A stretch of DNA of 64,000 nt from Ignavibacteria bacterium. GTDB lineage: Bacteria; Bacteroidota; Ignavibacteria; OLB7. Where the stretch lies: NCBI GenBank assembly GCA_020635205.1, contig JACKAE010000002.1:1058866-1122865 (forward strand), in the 5' to 3' direction. Below the pieces are notes generated by a model. It was not told where the DNA came from and did no database searches. It worked only from the letters and a program-made list of their open reading frames with translations. Below, piece by piece: positions 25,883 through 33,089 of this stretch; the stretch's first letter is position 1; each line of letters begins with the position of its first letter. A program made the translations under genes and the position numbers.

Positions 25883-27115
25883 ATGGAAAATGTATCGCTA
25901 TTAGTTCGCAGGGCACAGGGGGGAAGTCTTGAATCATTTGCTGAGCTAGTCAAACGATTTCAGGATATGACCTTTACCATTGCCTACGTACGCCTTGGTG
26001 ATGAATCACTTGCAAAAGATGCAGCCCAGGAGGGATTGATCGAGGCATACCTTCACATTCAATCGTTGAAGGAGGCAGAGGCGTTTGCAAGTTGGTTACG
26101 GCGCATTGTTCTCCGACAGTGTACTCGGATTCAACGGGGCAAAACTGTTGAGACAGTCTCTCTTGAGAACGCGCTCGATATCTCTGGGGATCAACCAGAT
26201 CCGTTTGATATAGTTGTAAACCAAGAGACTCTCAACGTGGTACGGGGTGCGGTTGACGCTCTTCCTGAACAGGAGCGAGTTGGTATTCTTCTTCACTACA
26301 TCTCAGGATATTCTCAACAACAAATCGCCGAATTTCTTGACGTTCCTGCATCGACTCTGCGCAAACGATTGCAGCACGCAAGAGAGCGGCTGAAGGAGAA
26401 ACTCACAACAATGAGTGAAGATTATTTTGAACGCAGGCCATCGGAAGATGAGAAGTTCAGTAAGAGGGTGCAGTTCTTTATTGCGGTGCGGACTGGAAAC
26501 TATGCCGAAGTCACCGAACAGCTTAAAGGTGACGCAAGTCTGGCAACAGCTACAGAGAGGTGGAGCGAAACACTCGCACAACTCTACCCACGAGCACAGC
26601 CAACTGAAGAAATGAAAGCTGTGTTTGAGAGTCGGCGCCTTGGATGGACTCCGCTCTACTGGGCAGTCTTGGCCGGCAATACAAAAATGGTACAGCTTCT
26701 CCTCGATTATGGAGCGAAGATTGATGACAGTGACTGGCGAGGAGTGTCGGCGTTGCTTGTTGCGATATGGCGGAACGACCAAGAACTGCTCTCACTCTTG
26801 ATACAGCAAGGAGCTGATCCAAACTCGGCGCAGACAACTCGTAGTCCACTGCATGCTGCGGCAGCACTCGACAATGTTGAGATTGCCACCAGCTTGTTGG
26901 GTTATGGTGCGGAGATCGACTATCTCGACAGGTTTGGACGAACAGCTCTTTTCTGGGCTGCTATTCCGGGACACCTCGATATGGTCAAATTCCTTCTTGA
27001 GAGTGGGGCTAACGTTGATGTAAAGGATGAAAAGGGGCGTAGTGCTCGATGGTGGGCAGAGCATAGCGGGCACAGTGAGATTGTGCAGGTATTGGATGAG
27101 GTAACAGAGCAGTAA
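25883..27115 (+). CDS. ECF-type sigma factor fused to C-terminal ankyrin repeats
   Basis: A 410-residue fusion. Residues 5-85 are sigma region 2 (VRRAQGGSLESFAELVKRFQ ... DAAQEGLIEAYLHI ... FASWLRRIVLRQC) and 115-175 region 4 (VDALPEQERVGILLHYISG, helix-turn-helix YSQQQIAEFLDVPASTLRKR). After a charged linker, residues about 195-225 and 250-405 form four to five ankyrin repeats (LGWTPLYWAVLAGNTKMVQL; SPLHAAAALDNVEIATSLL; GRTALFWAAIPGHLDMVKFL). ECF factors usually end after region 4; the extension suggests protein-ligand control instead of a membrane anti-sigma, and none is adjacent. It is followed after 27 bases by an F1-beta-like gene and probably shares its transcript. Confidence 0.9.
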   Translation: MENVSLLVRRAQGGSLESFAELVKRFQDMTFTIAYVRLGDESLAKDAAQEGLIEAYLHIQSLKEAEAFASWLRRIVLRQCTRIQRGKTVETVSLENALDISGDQPDPFDIVVNQETLNVVRGAVDALPEQERVGILLHYISGYSQQQIAEFLDVPASTLRKRLQHARERLKEKLTTMSEDYFERRPSEDEKFSKRVQFFIAVRTGNYAEVTEQLKGDASLATATERWSETLAQLYPRAQPTEEMKAVFESRRLGWTPLYWAVLAGNTKMVQLLLDYGAKIDDSDWRGVSALLVAIWRNDQELLSLLIQQGADPNSAQTTRSPLHAAAALDNVEIATSLLGYGAEIDYLDRFGRTALFWAAIPGHLDMVKFLLESGANVDVKDEKGRSARWWAEHSGHSEIVQVLDEVTEQ

Positions 27116-27142
27116 TCAACACAAAGAACGAGGGAAACTATC

Positions 27143-28222
27143 GTGGACATAAACTATACAGTTCCAGTTGGCCAAGAAGTTGTAGGACGAATTCTGAGTG
27201 CTGGCGGAAAAACAATTGATGGTCGGGGAGAACTATTGACAACGAGAGTGCCAGTTGTGGATGCACACACATTACGAGCTACTGAAAGCGATGCTGTCGG
27301 GACAAAGAGTGAACTCTTTGAAATAGGAATAAAACCGTTTGATCTATTTGCTCCAGTCCCACGTAACGGTGTTATCAGTTTGATTGCTGCGTGGGGAGTT
27401 GGGAAAGTGGTTCTCCTCCACGAGCTGATGCGTACAATGAAGATGTGCTACAGAGGGCGAACGGTGGTGGTCACTGTTGCCGGAGGTCCGGGTGAACTTG
27501 AGGATATGAAGACAGAATATCAGGAGTCGGGTATTCTTGATTCAATGACAGCGATTCTTCTCGAGAAGGATGCGTTGATGGAAGAGAGACGCAGTGCTCT
27601 CCTTGACGGGTTGACGATAGCTCGCCATTGGAATAGAGAAGAGGGGCGCAATGTACTCTTCATCGTCGATCAATTAGCTCTCGACGAAGAGACCGCGCCA
27701 CTTCTAAGAACTTGGGGAAGTAGTGAACGAGGTGCCTGTCTTACGCTTATTTCCGGTTTCTCTCAGGATGAACTTGAAAGGGGTGAGAGTCTCGTTGATG
27801 TAGAGGCTGATACTGAAATTGCATTGAGTGGTGATCTTTCCCGACGTGGACTATATCCTGCAATTGACCCATTGAAATCTTCATCTCGATTATTTCAGGA
27901 TCAACTTATTGAGGCTGAACATAGGAGAGTCAGGGAAGAAACGCTTTCCGTTTTAAGCAAAGGAGCACGATTGGTTGAAAAGAGTTCTGAGGCTCTCACA
28001 GAAGAAGAGAAGAGAGAGCTGGACAGAGCTCGACGTATCGAGCATTTCCTTACGCAGCCATTCTACGTAGCGCAGCTTCACAACAACATTCCCGGAGTGC
28101 AAGTTCCTCTTGCAGAAACGCTCCGTTCGCTTCAAGGAATTCTCAGTGGAGTGTACGACCACCTTCCTACCGAAGAGCTTTTGTATACTGGAGCATTGGA
28201 ATATCTGCAGCCGGAATTGTAG
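27143..28222 (+). CDS. F1-ATPase beta-subunit-like protein with degenerate catalytic site
   Basis: A 359-residue protein that follows AtpD from its nucleotide domain to the C-terminus but lacks the N-terminal beta-barrel. It begins VPVGQEVVGRILSAGGKTID and keeps KPFDLFAPV, DLSRRGLYPAIDPLKSSSRL (231-250), LTEEEKRELDRARRIEHFLT (285-304) and GILSGVYDHLP. The P-loop is AAWGVGKVV (82-90): Lys88 is kept but the Mg-binding Thr is Val. The catalytic Glu-Arg pair of GERTREGND is replaced (VAGGPGELED, 112-121). Walker B Asp176 remains (VLFIVD). It should not hydrolyse ATP normally. GTG start with GAGGG upstream. Not the cell's ATP synthase; likely a repurposed binding protein acting with the sigma factor before it. 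Confidence 0.8.
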   Translation: MDINYTVPVGQEVVGRILSAGGKTIDGRGELLTTRVPVVDAHTLRATESDAVGTKSELFEIGIKPFDLFAPVPRNGVISLIAAWGVGKVVLLHELMRTMKMCYRGRTVVVTVAGGPGELEDMKTEYQESGILDSMTAILLEKDALMEERRSALLDGLTIARHWNREEGRNVLFIVDQLALDEETAPLLRTWGSSERGACLTLISGFSQDELERGESLVDVEADTEIALSGDLSRRGLYPAIDPLKSSSRLFQDQLIEAEHRRVREETLSVLSKGARLVEKSSEALTEEEKRELDRARRIEHFLTQPFYVAQLHNNIPGVQVPLAETLRSLQGILSGVYDHLPTEELLYTGALEYLQPEL

Positions 28223-28244
28223 TGGGAGAGACGAGAGATATAGC

Positions 28245-28285
28245 AGAAGGCCAGATCAGTCTCTGATCTGGCCTTCTACAATTTT
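28245..28285. terminator. Bidirectional terminator after the F1-beta-like gene
   Basis: Perfect 15-bp stem, AGAAGGCCAGATCAG (28245-28259) and CTGATCTGGCCTTCT (28263-28277), then ACAATTTTAC. It separates this locus from the converging protease gene. Confidence 0.9.
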
Positions 28286-28295
28286 ACTTTGCTTG

Positions 28296-29963
28296 CTACT
28301 TAGTACGAGATGCAATCTTCTGAGCTTCTGGGAAGAGCGTTAAGGCTTTCTTGTACTGCTTGTCAGCTTGCAAAGCCACTTGATAGAATTCAGTATCTCC
28401 CCAAATACTCCGCGCAATTCGCGACTTAATTCTGTTCTTCAGTAGAGGTGTGTCTGCTTTTATTAGCTCGTCGTCAATCTTGATTCCCTTCTTACGAGAC
28501 ATGTTCAGAAAATCTTGGAACATTCCCTCGGTCACTTCATAGCCATTGAGGAAGCTGCCAAAGTTATTTTGATAGCGACTTCTCAGCGAAGCTCCATTGG
28601 TCGCCATATATCCCTCAACATATTCCCACGTAACGTTCTTCGTGATAATATCCCACGAACCTGATTTGCTGTGCAGTGTGTCGGGCTTCACAATGTAATC
28701 TGGAGTGATGCCACCACCACCAATCACCATTCGTCCACCTAAGGTCTTGTAGGTCGGTCGTGATGTATCTTTCGTGTCGTGATTGTGATCGATGTTTGCC
28801 CCTTCCTCTCCTTCATCACGTCCTGCAAGAGCATAATAGCTTTCCAGGCCACTGTCGTAAGGGCGTTGAATCAACCGACCAGAGGGGGTATAGTAGCGAG
28901 CCACAGTCAGCCGAAATGCCGATCCGTCTGAGAGTGAAAACTGTTTCTGTACGAGTCCTTTCCCAAACGTTGTTTCTCCCACAATCAAACCACGGTCAAG
29001 GTCCTGAATAGCACCAGCCATAATTTCCGATGCTGACGCTGAACCGGGACTTACCAGAACAATCAGCGGAACCTCTTCATAGTTTTGGCCGTTGTGCGAC
29101 CAAAAAACCTCTTCGTCGTTATTCCGAGCACTTTCGGTGTAGACAATCTTTTGTTTCCCCCCAATAAACTCATCGGCCATGCGAACAGCACGTTCTAAAT
29201 ATCCACCGGGGTTACCTCGAAGATCGAGTATCAGTCGTTTCATTCCTGCCGAAGAGAGCTTCTCCAAATGCTCTACCATTTCTGTGTAAGTGGGGTCGGC
29301 AAAGCGATTGATCTTCATGTATCCCGTACCATTCTCGTCAACAAAGGAGGCGTCGACGGTATAGAGAGGTATCTCATCCCGTGTAATCGTAAACTCAAGA
29401 GGCTCTGTGCCGCCGGGTCGCATAATCGATACGTTCACTTTCGATCCTTTCTTCCCACGTAATTTATTCGGGACATCGGAGCGATCCATACCGACGGCGC
29501 TCTGTCCGTCAATTCTGACAATCTTGTCGCCAGAAATAATGCCGAGAGCTTCCGAAGGTCCACCAGAAATCGATGCGACAACAGTGATGGTGTCGCGAAT
29601 CACATCGAACTCGACACCAATTCCCTCGAAACTTCCCCTGAAATCTTCTTCAACGCGGCGTTGTTGTTCCGCAGGGATATAAACGGAGTGGGGGTCGAGC
29701 TTGGTCAGCATACCAGCAATTGCCGACTCCACAAGTTCAGGTGTGTTGACATCGTCCACATAGTTCTTTTCAACGGTGAAGAGGACATCCTTGAACTTAT
29801 TCAACTGTTCATAGATACTGTCGCCGGAAATCAACGGCTGAATGTAGATGCCAATGAGAATTCCGAGCGCAAGCCCGAATATCGTGAACCACATTTTTTT
29901 TGATTGGCGTTGCATCAGATTATGTAGTAGTGAATGCTTTTTGTTTTGCGATATCTTCATCAC
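28296..29963 (-). CDS. ctpA: S41-family carboxy-terminal processing peptidase with PDZ domain
   Basis: Periplasmic serine protease that trims C-termini of envelope proteins. The 555-residue protein has an N-terminal membrane anchor (about residues 24-45), an S41 N-terminal helical region, a PDZ domain at about 105-195 (FEGIGVEFDV ... GDKIVRIDGQSAVGMD), and the S41 core with the catalytic Ser in SPGSASASEIMAGA and Lys in TTFGKGLVQKQF. A long C-terminal extension (about 385-555) contains the GGGITPDYIV motif common in Bacteroidota CtpA. The first methionines (MM, or the Met of LMQRQ) make the exact start uncertain by about 16 residues. Confidence 0.93.
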   Translation of the reverse strand: MMKISQNKKHSLLHNLMQRQSKKMWFTIFGLALGILIGIYIQPLISGDSIYEQLNKFKDVLFTVEKNYVDDVNTPELVESAIAGMLTKLDPHSVYIPAEQQRRVEEDFRGSFEGIGVEFDVIRDTITVVASISGGPSEALGIISGDKIVRIDGQSAVGMDRSDVPNKLRGKKGSKVNVSIMRPGGTEPLEFTITRDEIPLYTVDASFVDENGTGYMKINRFADPTYTEMVEHLEKLSSAGMKRLILDLRGNPGGYLERAVRMADEFIGGKQKIVYTESARNNDEEVFWSHNGQNYEEVPLIVLVSPGSASASEIMAGAIQDLDRGLIVGETTFGKGLVQKQFSLSDGSAFRLTVARYYTPSGRLIQRPYDSGLESYYALAGRDEGEEGANIDHNHDTKDTSRPTYKTLGGRMVIGGGGITPDYIVKPDTLHSKSGSWDIITKNVTWEYVEGYMATNGASLRSRYQNNFGSFLNGYEVTEGMFQDFLNMSRKKGIKIDDELIKADTPLLKNRIKSRIARSIWGDTEFYQVALQADKQYKKALTLFPEAQKIASRTK

Positions 29964-30040
29964 TTAAAGAGGATTCAGGGGGGAGACTCCTCTAAAATGC
30001 CGTGTAACGTCGATTTGAGCCAATAAATCGTGTACACCCA

Positions 30041-30946
30041 TCAATTCCGGGACAATTCTTCAACTTCCATCAGCATTCGCACAGCTTCACTATAGCGCTC
30101 TGCCGTTCCGCTTATCACGTCGAGTGGAAGTTGAGGCGGGGGGGGCGTTTTGTCCCAATCGAGGGATTCCAGCCAGTCGCGCAGGTATTGTTTGTCGAAA
30201 TTGACAGGTTCGGTTCCAGGATTATATTCTGAAGCAAGCCAGAAGCGAGATGAATCGGGTGTCAACACTTCATCGATCAAGATAATCGAGCCGTCGCTAT
30301 CTCGACCGAACTCGAATTTGGTGTCAGCGATGATAATGCCGTGTCGAGCCGCAATCTCTGAACCTCTCGTGTAGAGTGCCAAGGTCAGCTCTCTCAACCG
30401 AGTTGCAATCTCTTCACCAATTATTCCGGCTGCCACATCGAAAGAGATGTTCTCGTCGTGTCCCTCCTCGGCTTTCGTAGCTGGGGTAAAGATCGTTTCA
30501 GGAAGCTTATCAGCTCGATGTAATCCTCCCGGTAGGGGAACATTACATACAGACTGGTTTACCTGATATTCTTTCCATCCAGACCCAGCAAGATATCCTC
30601 TGGCCACGCATTCAACAGGAAAGGGGGCAGCTTTCTTCACAATCATCGACCTTCCCTGAAGTTCTTCAAGGTATGGTTTGCACACCTCAGGGTATTCGTT
30701 AACGTTGGCAGTGATTAAGTGATTCGGAACAACGTCCGCAAGTTGTTCGAACCACCAGAGGGAGAGTTGGGTCAGCATTGCACCTTTTCCCGGAATTGGA
30801 TCGTTCATCACCACATCGTAAGCGCTGATGCGATCGGTGGCAACAATCAGAAGAGATGTGCCGAGATCGTATACGTCACGTACTTTTCCTCGTCGCCAAA
30901 GTGGAAGGTTTGTAAAGTTGGTTGTGTGTAGACCCTGTGTTCTCAT
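30041..30946 (-). CDS. purC: Phosphoribosylaminoimidazole-succinocarboxamide synthase
   Basis: Joins aspartate to CAIR in purine synthesis to make SAICAR. The 301-residue protein has the ATP-site RRGKVRDVYDLG (residues 18-29), IVATDRISAYDVVM, PVECVARGYLAGSGWKEY, and the C-terminal DTKFEFGRD and DEVLTPDSSRFW motifs. Length matches the longer, eukaryote-like PurC form. It is divergent from greA. Confidence 0.96.
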   Translation of the reverse strand: MRTQGLHTTNFTNLPLWRRGKVRDVYDLGTSLLIVATDRISAYDVVMNDPIPGKGAMLTQLSLWWFEQLADVVPNHLITANVNEYPEVCKPYLEELQGRSMIVKKAAPFPVECVARGYLAGSGWKEYQVNQSVCNVPLPGGLHRADKLPETIFTPATKAEEGHDENISFDVAAGIIGEEIATRLRELTLALYTRGSEIAARHGIIIADTKFEFGRDSDGSIILIDEVLTPDSSRFWLASEYNPGTEPVNFDKQYLRDWLESLDWDKTPPPPQLPLDVISGTAERYSEAVRMLMEVEELSRN

Positions 30947-31111
30947 ATCTCACTTCAGAGGCTTGTCGGTTTTTCTGTCCCTTTCGTTTGGTAAACGAGG
31001 CCAAATATGATTAACTTGACCGAAAGCCGTTGCCTGAGAGCAATGGCTTTTCCCGTAGTTATACTGCGGTGGAATTATCTCGTATTCAAAATAGGAAAAG
31101 AAGTTCAAGCA

Positions 31112-31588
31112 ATGGCAGAACATGTCTACTTAACGCGCGAGCGAATGCGCGAAATAGAAGAAGAAATTCAGGATCTGAAGATCAATAAACGGAAAGAGAT
31201 GGCAGAGATGATTGCCGAAGCTCGTTCCCACGGTGATCTTTCTGAAAATGCTGAATACGATGCTGCGAAGGAGGCTCAGGGGCTTCTCGAATCGAGAATT
31301 AGCCGGCTTGAAGGCATTATCGGGCGGGCGCGGGTTCTCGACAGCAAAGATCTTCCAAACGATAAAGTCTATATTCTCACTCGTGTGAAAGTGAAAAATC
31401 ACACCTCTGGAATTGAAGCGGAGTATACACTTGTCTCTCCTGAAGAGGCTGATCTCGAGAAGCGGAAGTTGGCAATCACTTCCCCAATTGGTAAGGCGTT
31501 AATGGGCAAGACCGTTGGTGATCTTGTGGAAGCACACGCTCCAGCAGGCAAAGTGCAGCTTGAAGTCCTATCGATTGAGAGGAGCTAA
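31112..31588 (+). CDS. greA: Transcription elongation factor GreA
   Basis: Rescues backtracked RNA polymerase by stimulating transcript cleavage. From the ATG at 31112 the protein is 158 residues: an N-terminal coiled coil with the ARSHGDLSENAEYDAAKE tip loop (acidic Asp and Glu that reach the active site) and a C-terminal FKBP-like domain ending AGKVQLEVLSIERS. An in-frame start at 31007 would add 35 atypical residues and is not favoured. Divergent from purC. Confidence 0.96.
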   Translation: MAEHVYLTRERMREIEEEIQDLKINKRKEMAEMIAEARSHGDLSENAEYDAAKEAQGLLESRISRLEGIIGRARVLDSKDLPNDKVYILTRVKVKNHTSGIEAEYTLVSPEEADLEKRKLAITSPIGKALMGKTVGDLVEAHAPAGKVQLEVLSIERS

Positions 31589-31653
31589 CGAACTTCTGCC
31601 GAGTCTATAATGATTTATTTCTTAGCCATAACTTTACGTTAAACGTTCAGGAT

Positions 31654-31717
31654 GCCGGGGAGTCAGAGGGCAGATTTTTGCTGGCAAGCGCGCCCTCGTA
31701 TTGACTGAGACCCCGGC
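31654..31717 (+). promoter_or_regulatory. Long structured leader hairpin before the ECF sigma gene
   Basis: GCCGGGG (31654-31660), then AGTCAGAGGGC (31661-31671), can pair with GCCCTC (31692-31697), TGACT (31702-31706) and ACCCCGGC (31710-31717) with small bulges. The base of the stem lies 17 bases before the ATG, just upstream of the ribosome-binding AAGGG. It could control translation or stability of the sigma mRNA. Confidence 0.55.
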
Positions 31718-31734
31718 CCGCAATCAAGGGCAAT

Positions 31735-32340
31735 ATGGTCGAACTCGACGACAAAGAGCTTCTTGAACTCTACCACTCCGGCCAGAAAGAACGGATGTTC
31801 AACGAACTGGTTCGGAGGTATCAGAAGCGAATATACTGGGTGGCGCGACGCATGGTGAAACGCCATGAGGATGCGGACGATATTGCTCAGGACGTTTTTG
31901 TGAAGGCCTACACAGCACTTGAGGGATTCAGGGGTGATTCCAATATCTACACCTGGCTCTACCGAATCGCTGTTAACCTCTCAATCAACCACCTGCGCAA
32001 GCAAAAGGTTCGAAACGCTGTTGACTTGGACGACTACCTTCCATTCCTTTCCAAGGATGCCGACCAAGATAAGAAGATGATGCGGCGTGAAAATGTCTCT
32101 CTCATTGAGGAGGCAATCGCAACCTTACCTGAGAAGCAGCGGGCTGTCTTTATCATGCGCTATTATGATGAGATGCCCTACGAGCAGATATCCGCGATTC
32201 TCGGGACTACAGTCGGTGGGCTAAAGGCAAACTTCCACCACGCTGTGAAAAAGGTGGCAGCATACGTTAAACAGAATCATGGCAGTTTGAATGTAGAGGA
32301 TGCCGAAGGGTTACTTGATGACGACGAAGACGATCTGTAG
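31735..32340 (+). CDS. ECF RNA polymerase sigma factor
   Basis: A 201-residue group IV sigma factor. Region 2 lies at about 15-85 (FNELVRRYQKRIYWVARRMV, then DADDIAQDVFVKAYTALEGF and NIYTWLYRIAVNLSINHLR), and region 4 at about 125-185 (AIATLPEKQRAVFIMRYYDE, helix-turn-helix MPYEQISAILGTTVGGLKAN). The tail is unusually acidic (EDAEGLLDDDEDDL). The next gene encodes a membrane protein with anti-sigma features 97 bases downstream. AAGGG precedes the start. Confidence 0.93.
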   Translation: MVELDDKELLELYHSGQKERMFNELVRRYQKRIYWVARRMVKRHEDADDIAQDVFVKAYTALEGFRGDSNIYTWLYRIAVNLSINHLRKQKVRNAVDLDDYLPFLSKDADQDKKMMRRENVSLIEEAIATLPEKQRAVFIMRYYDEMPYEQISAILGTTVGGLKANFHHAVKKVAAYVKQNHGSLNVEDAEGLLDDDEDDL

Positions 32341-32437
32341 GGTCAATAGTTCATCTCACCAAAGCATACAACAACTGAAAGTATTTACGTTTTACCATAT
32401 ACCGTCAGCTTTTGCTGACATTGAAAACGATTGAACT

Positions 32438-32965
32438 ATGGGAAAGAAGCTGAATAGTGAGGGATATGAAATGAACAGGATGGATGATGTGATTGAACGG
32501 GATGTGGCCGACCTACGTGCCATGCTCAGCGAGATTCCTGAGCCTTCAGAGCCACATCCGGCTTACTGGAATAATTTTCTTCTGCGTGTACATGAACGGA
32601 TCGACGAAAAACAAGCACCAAAACGAAAGGCATGGTGGTCGCCAGCACTAATATGGGGATCACTCTCTGGCGTTGCGGGACTTCTGTTGATCGCATTTAT
32701 GACTGGTGTGTTCCCATTTGGCTCGGATGGAGTGGTTTCTGGAGAAGAATTTGCTCACCTTAGTAGCCCGGGTGATCTGGAACTAACGCCGAGGCCGCTC
32801 GATATGGATACGGAACTCTACGTACCTGGTATTGACGAGGAAATTGATGGAAGTTACAGCATCGTGTTAACTGAGAGTGAGTTGAATATGATTAACGCAA
32901 TCAGTGATGGTGACGATGAGGCGATTCTTCAGGCGATGATCGACGATGTTGATTTCGAAATTTAG
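32438..32965 (+). CDS. Putative membrane anti-sigma factor
   Basis: A 175-residue protein with a cytoplasmic N-terminus that includes HPAYWNNFLLRVHERIDEK (about 42-60), as in anti-sigma proteins, one transmembrane helix (about 71-91, LIWGSLSGVAGLLLIAF) and an acidic periplasmic tail. It lies directly after the ECF sigma gene, so it probably holds that factor at the membrane. No zinc-finger (ZAS) motif was seen. A second methionine at residue 12 is an alternative start. Confidence 0.7.
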   Translation: MGKKLNSEGYEMNRMDDVIERDVADLRAMLSEIPEPSEPHPAYWNNFLLRVHERIDEKQAPKRKAWWSPALIWGSLSGVAGLLLIAFMTGVFPFGSDGVVSGEEFAHLSSPGDLELTPRPLDMDTELYVPGIDEEIDGSYSIVLTESELNMINAISDGDDEAILQAMIDDVDFEI

Positions 32966-33033
32966 TTCTCGTTATGAATTCCCCCGTCTCCATGCATTGA
33001 AACGAGAGAGGATAAGACGGGATTCATAACGCG

Positions 33034-33068
33034 GGAGGAAGCTGCACAGCTTCCTCCTGTTGTTTTAA
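33034..33068 (+). terminator. Intrinsic terminator after the anti-sigma gene
   Basis: Perfect 11-bp stem GGAGGAAGCTG (33034-33044) and CAGCTTCCTCC (33047-33057), followed by TGTTGTTTT. Lies before the converging M1 peptidase gene. Confidence 0.85.
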
Positions 33069-33089
33069 AGGGGCAAGGTTAAGGTTGCT

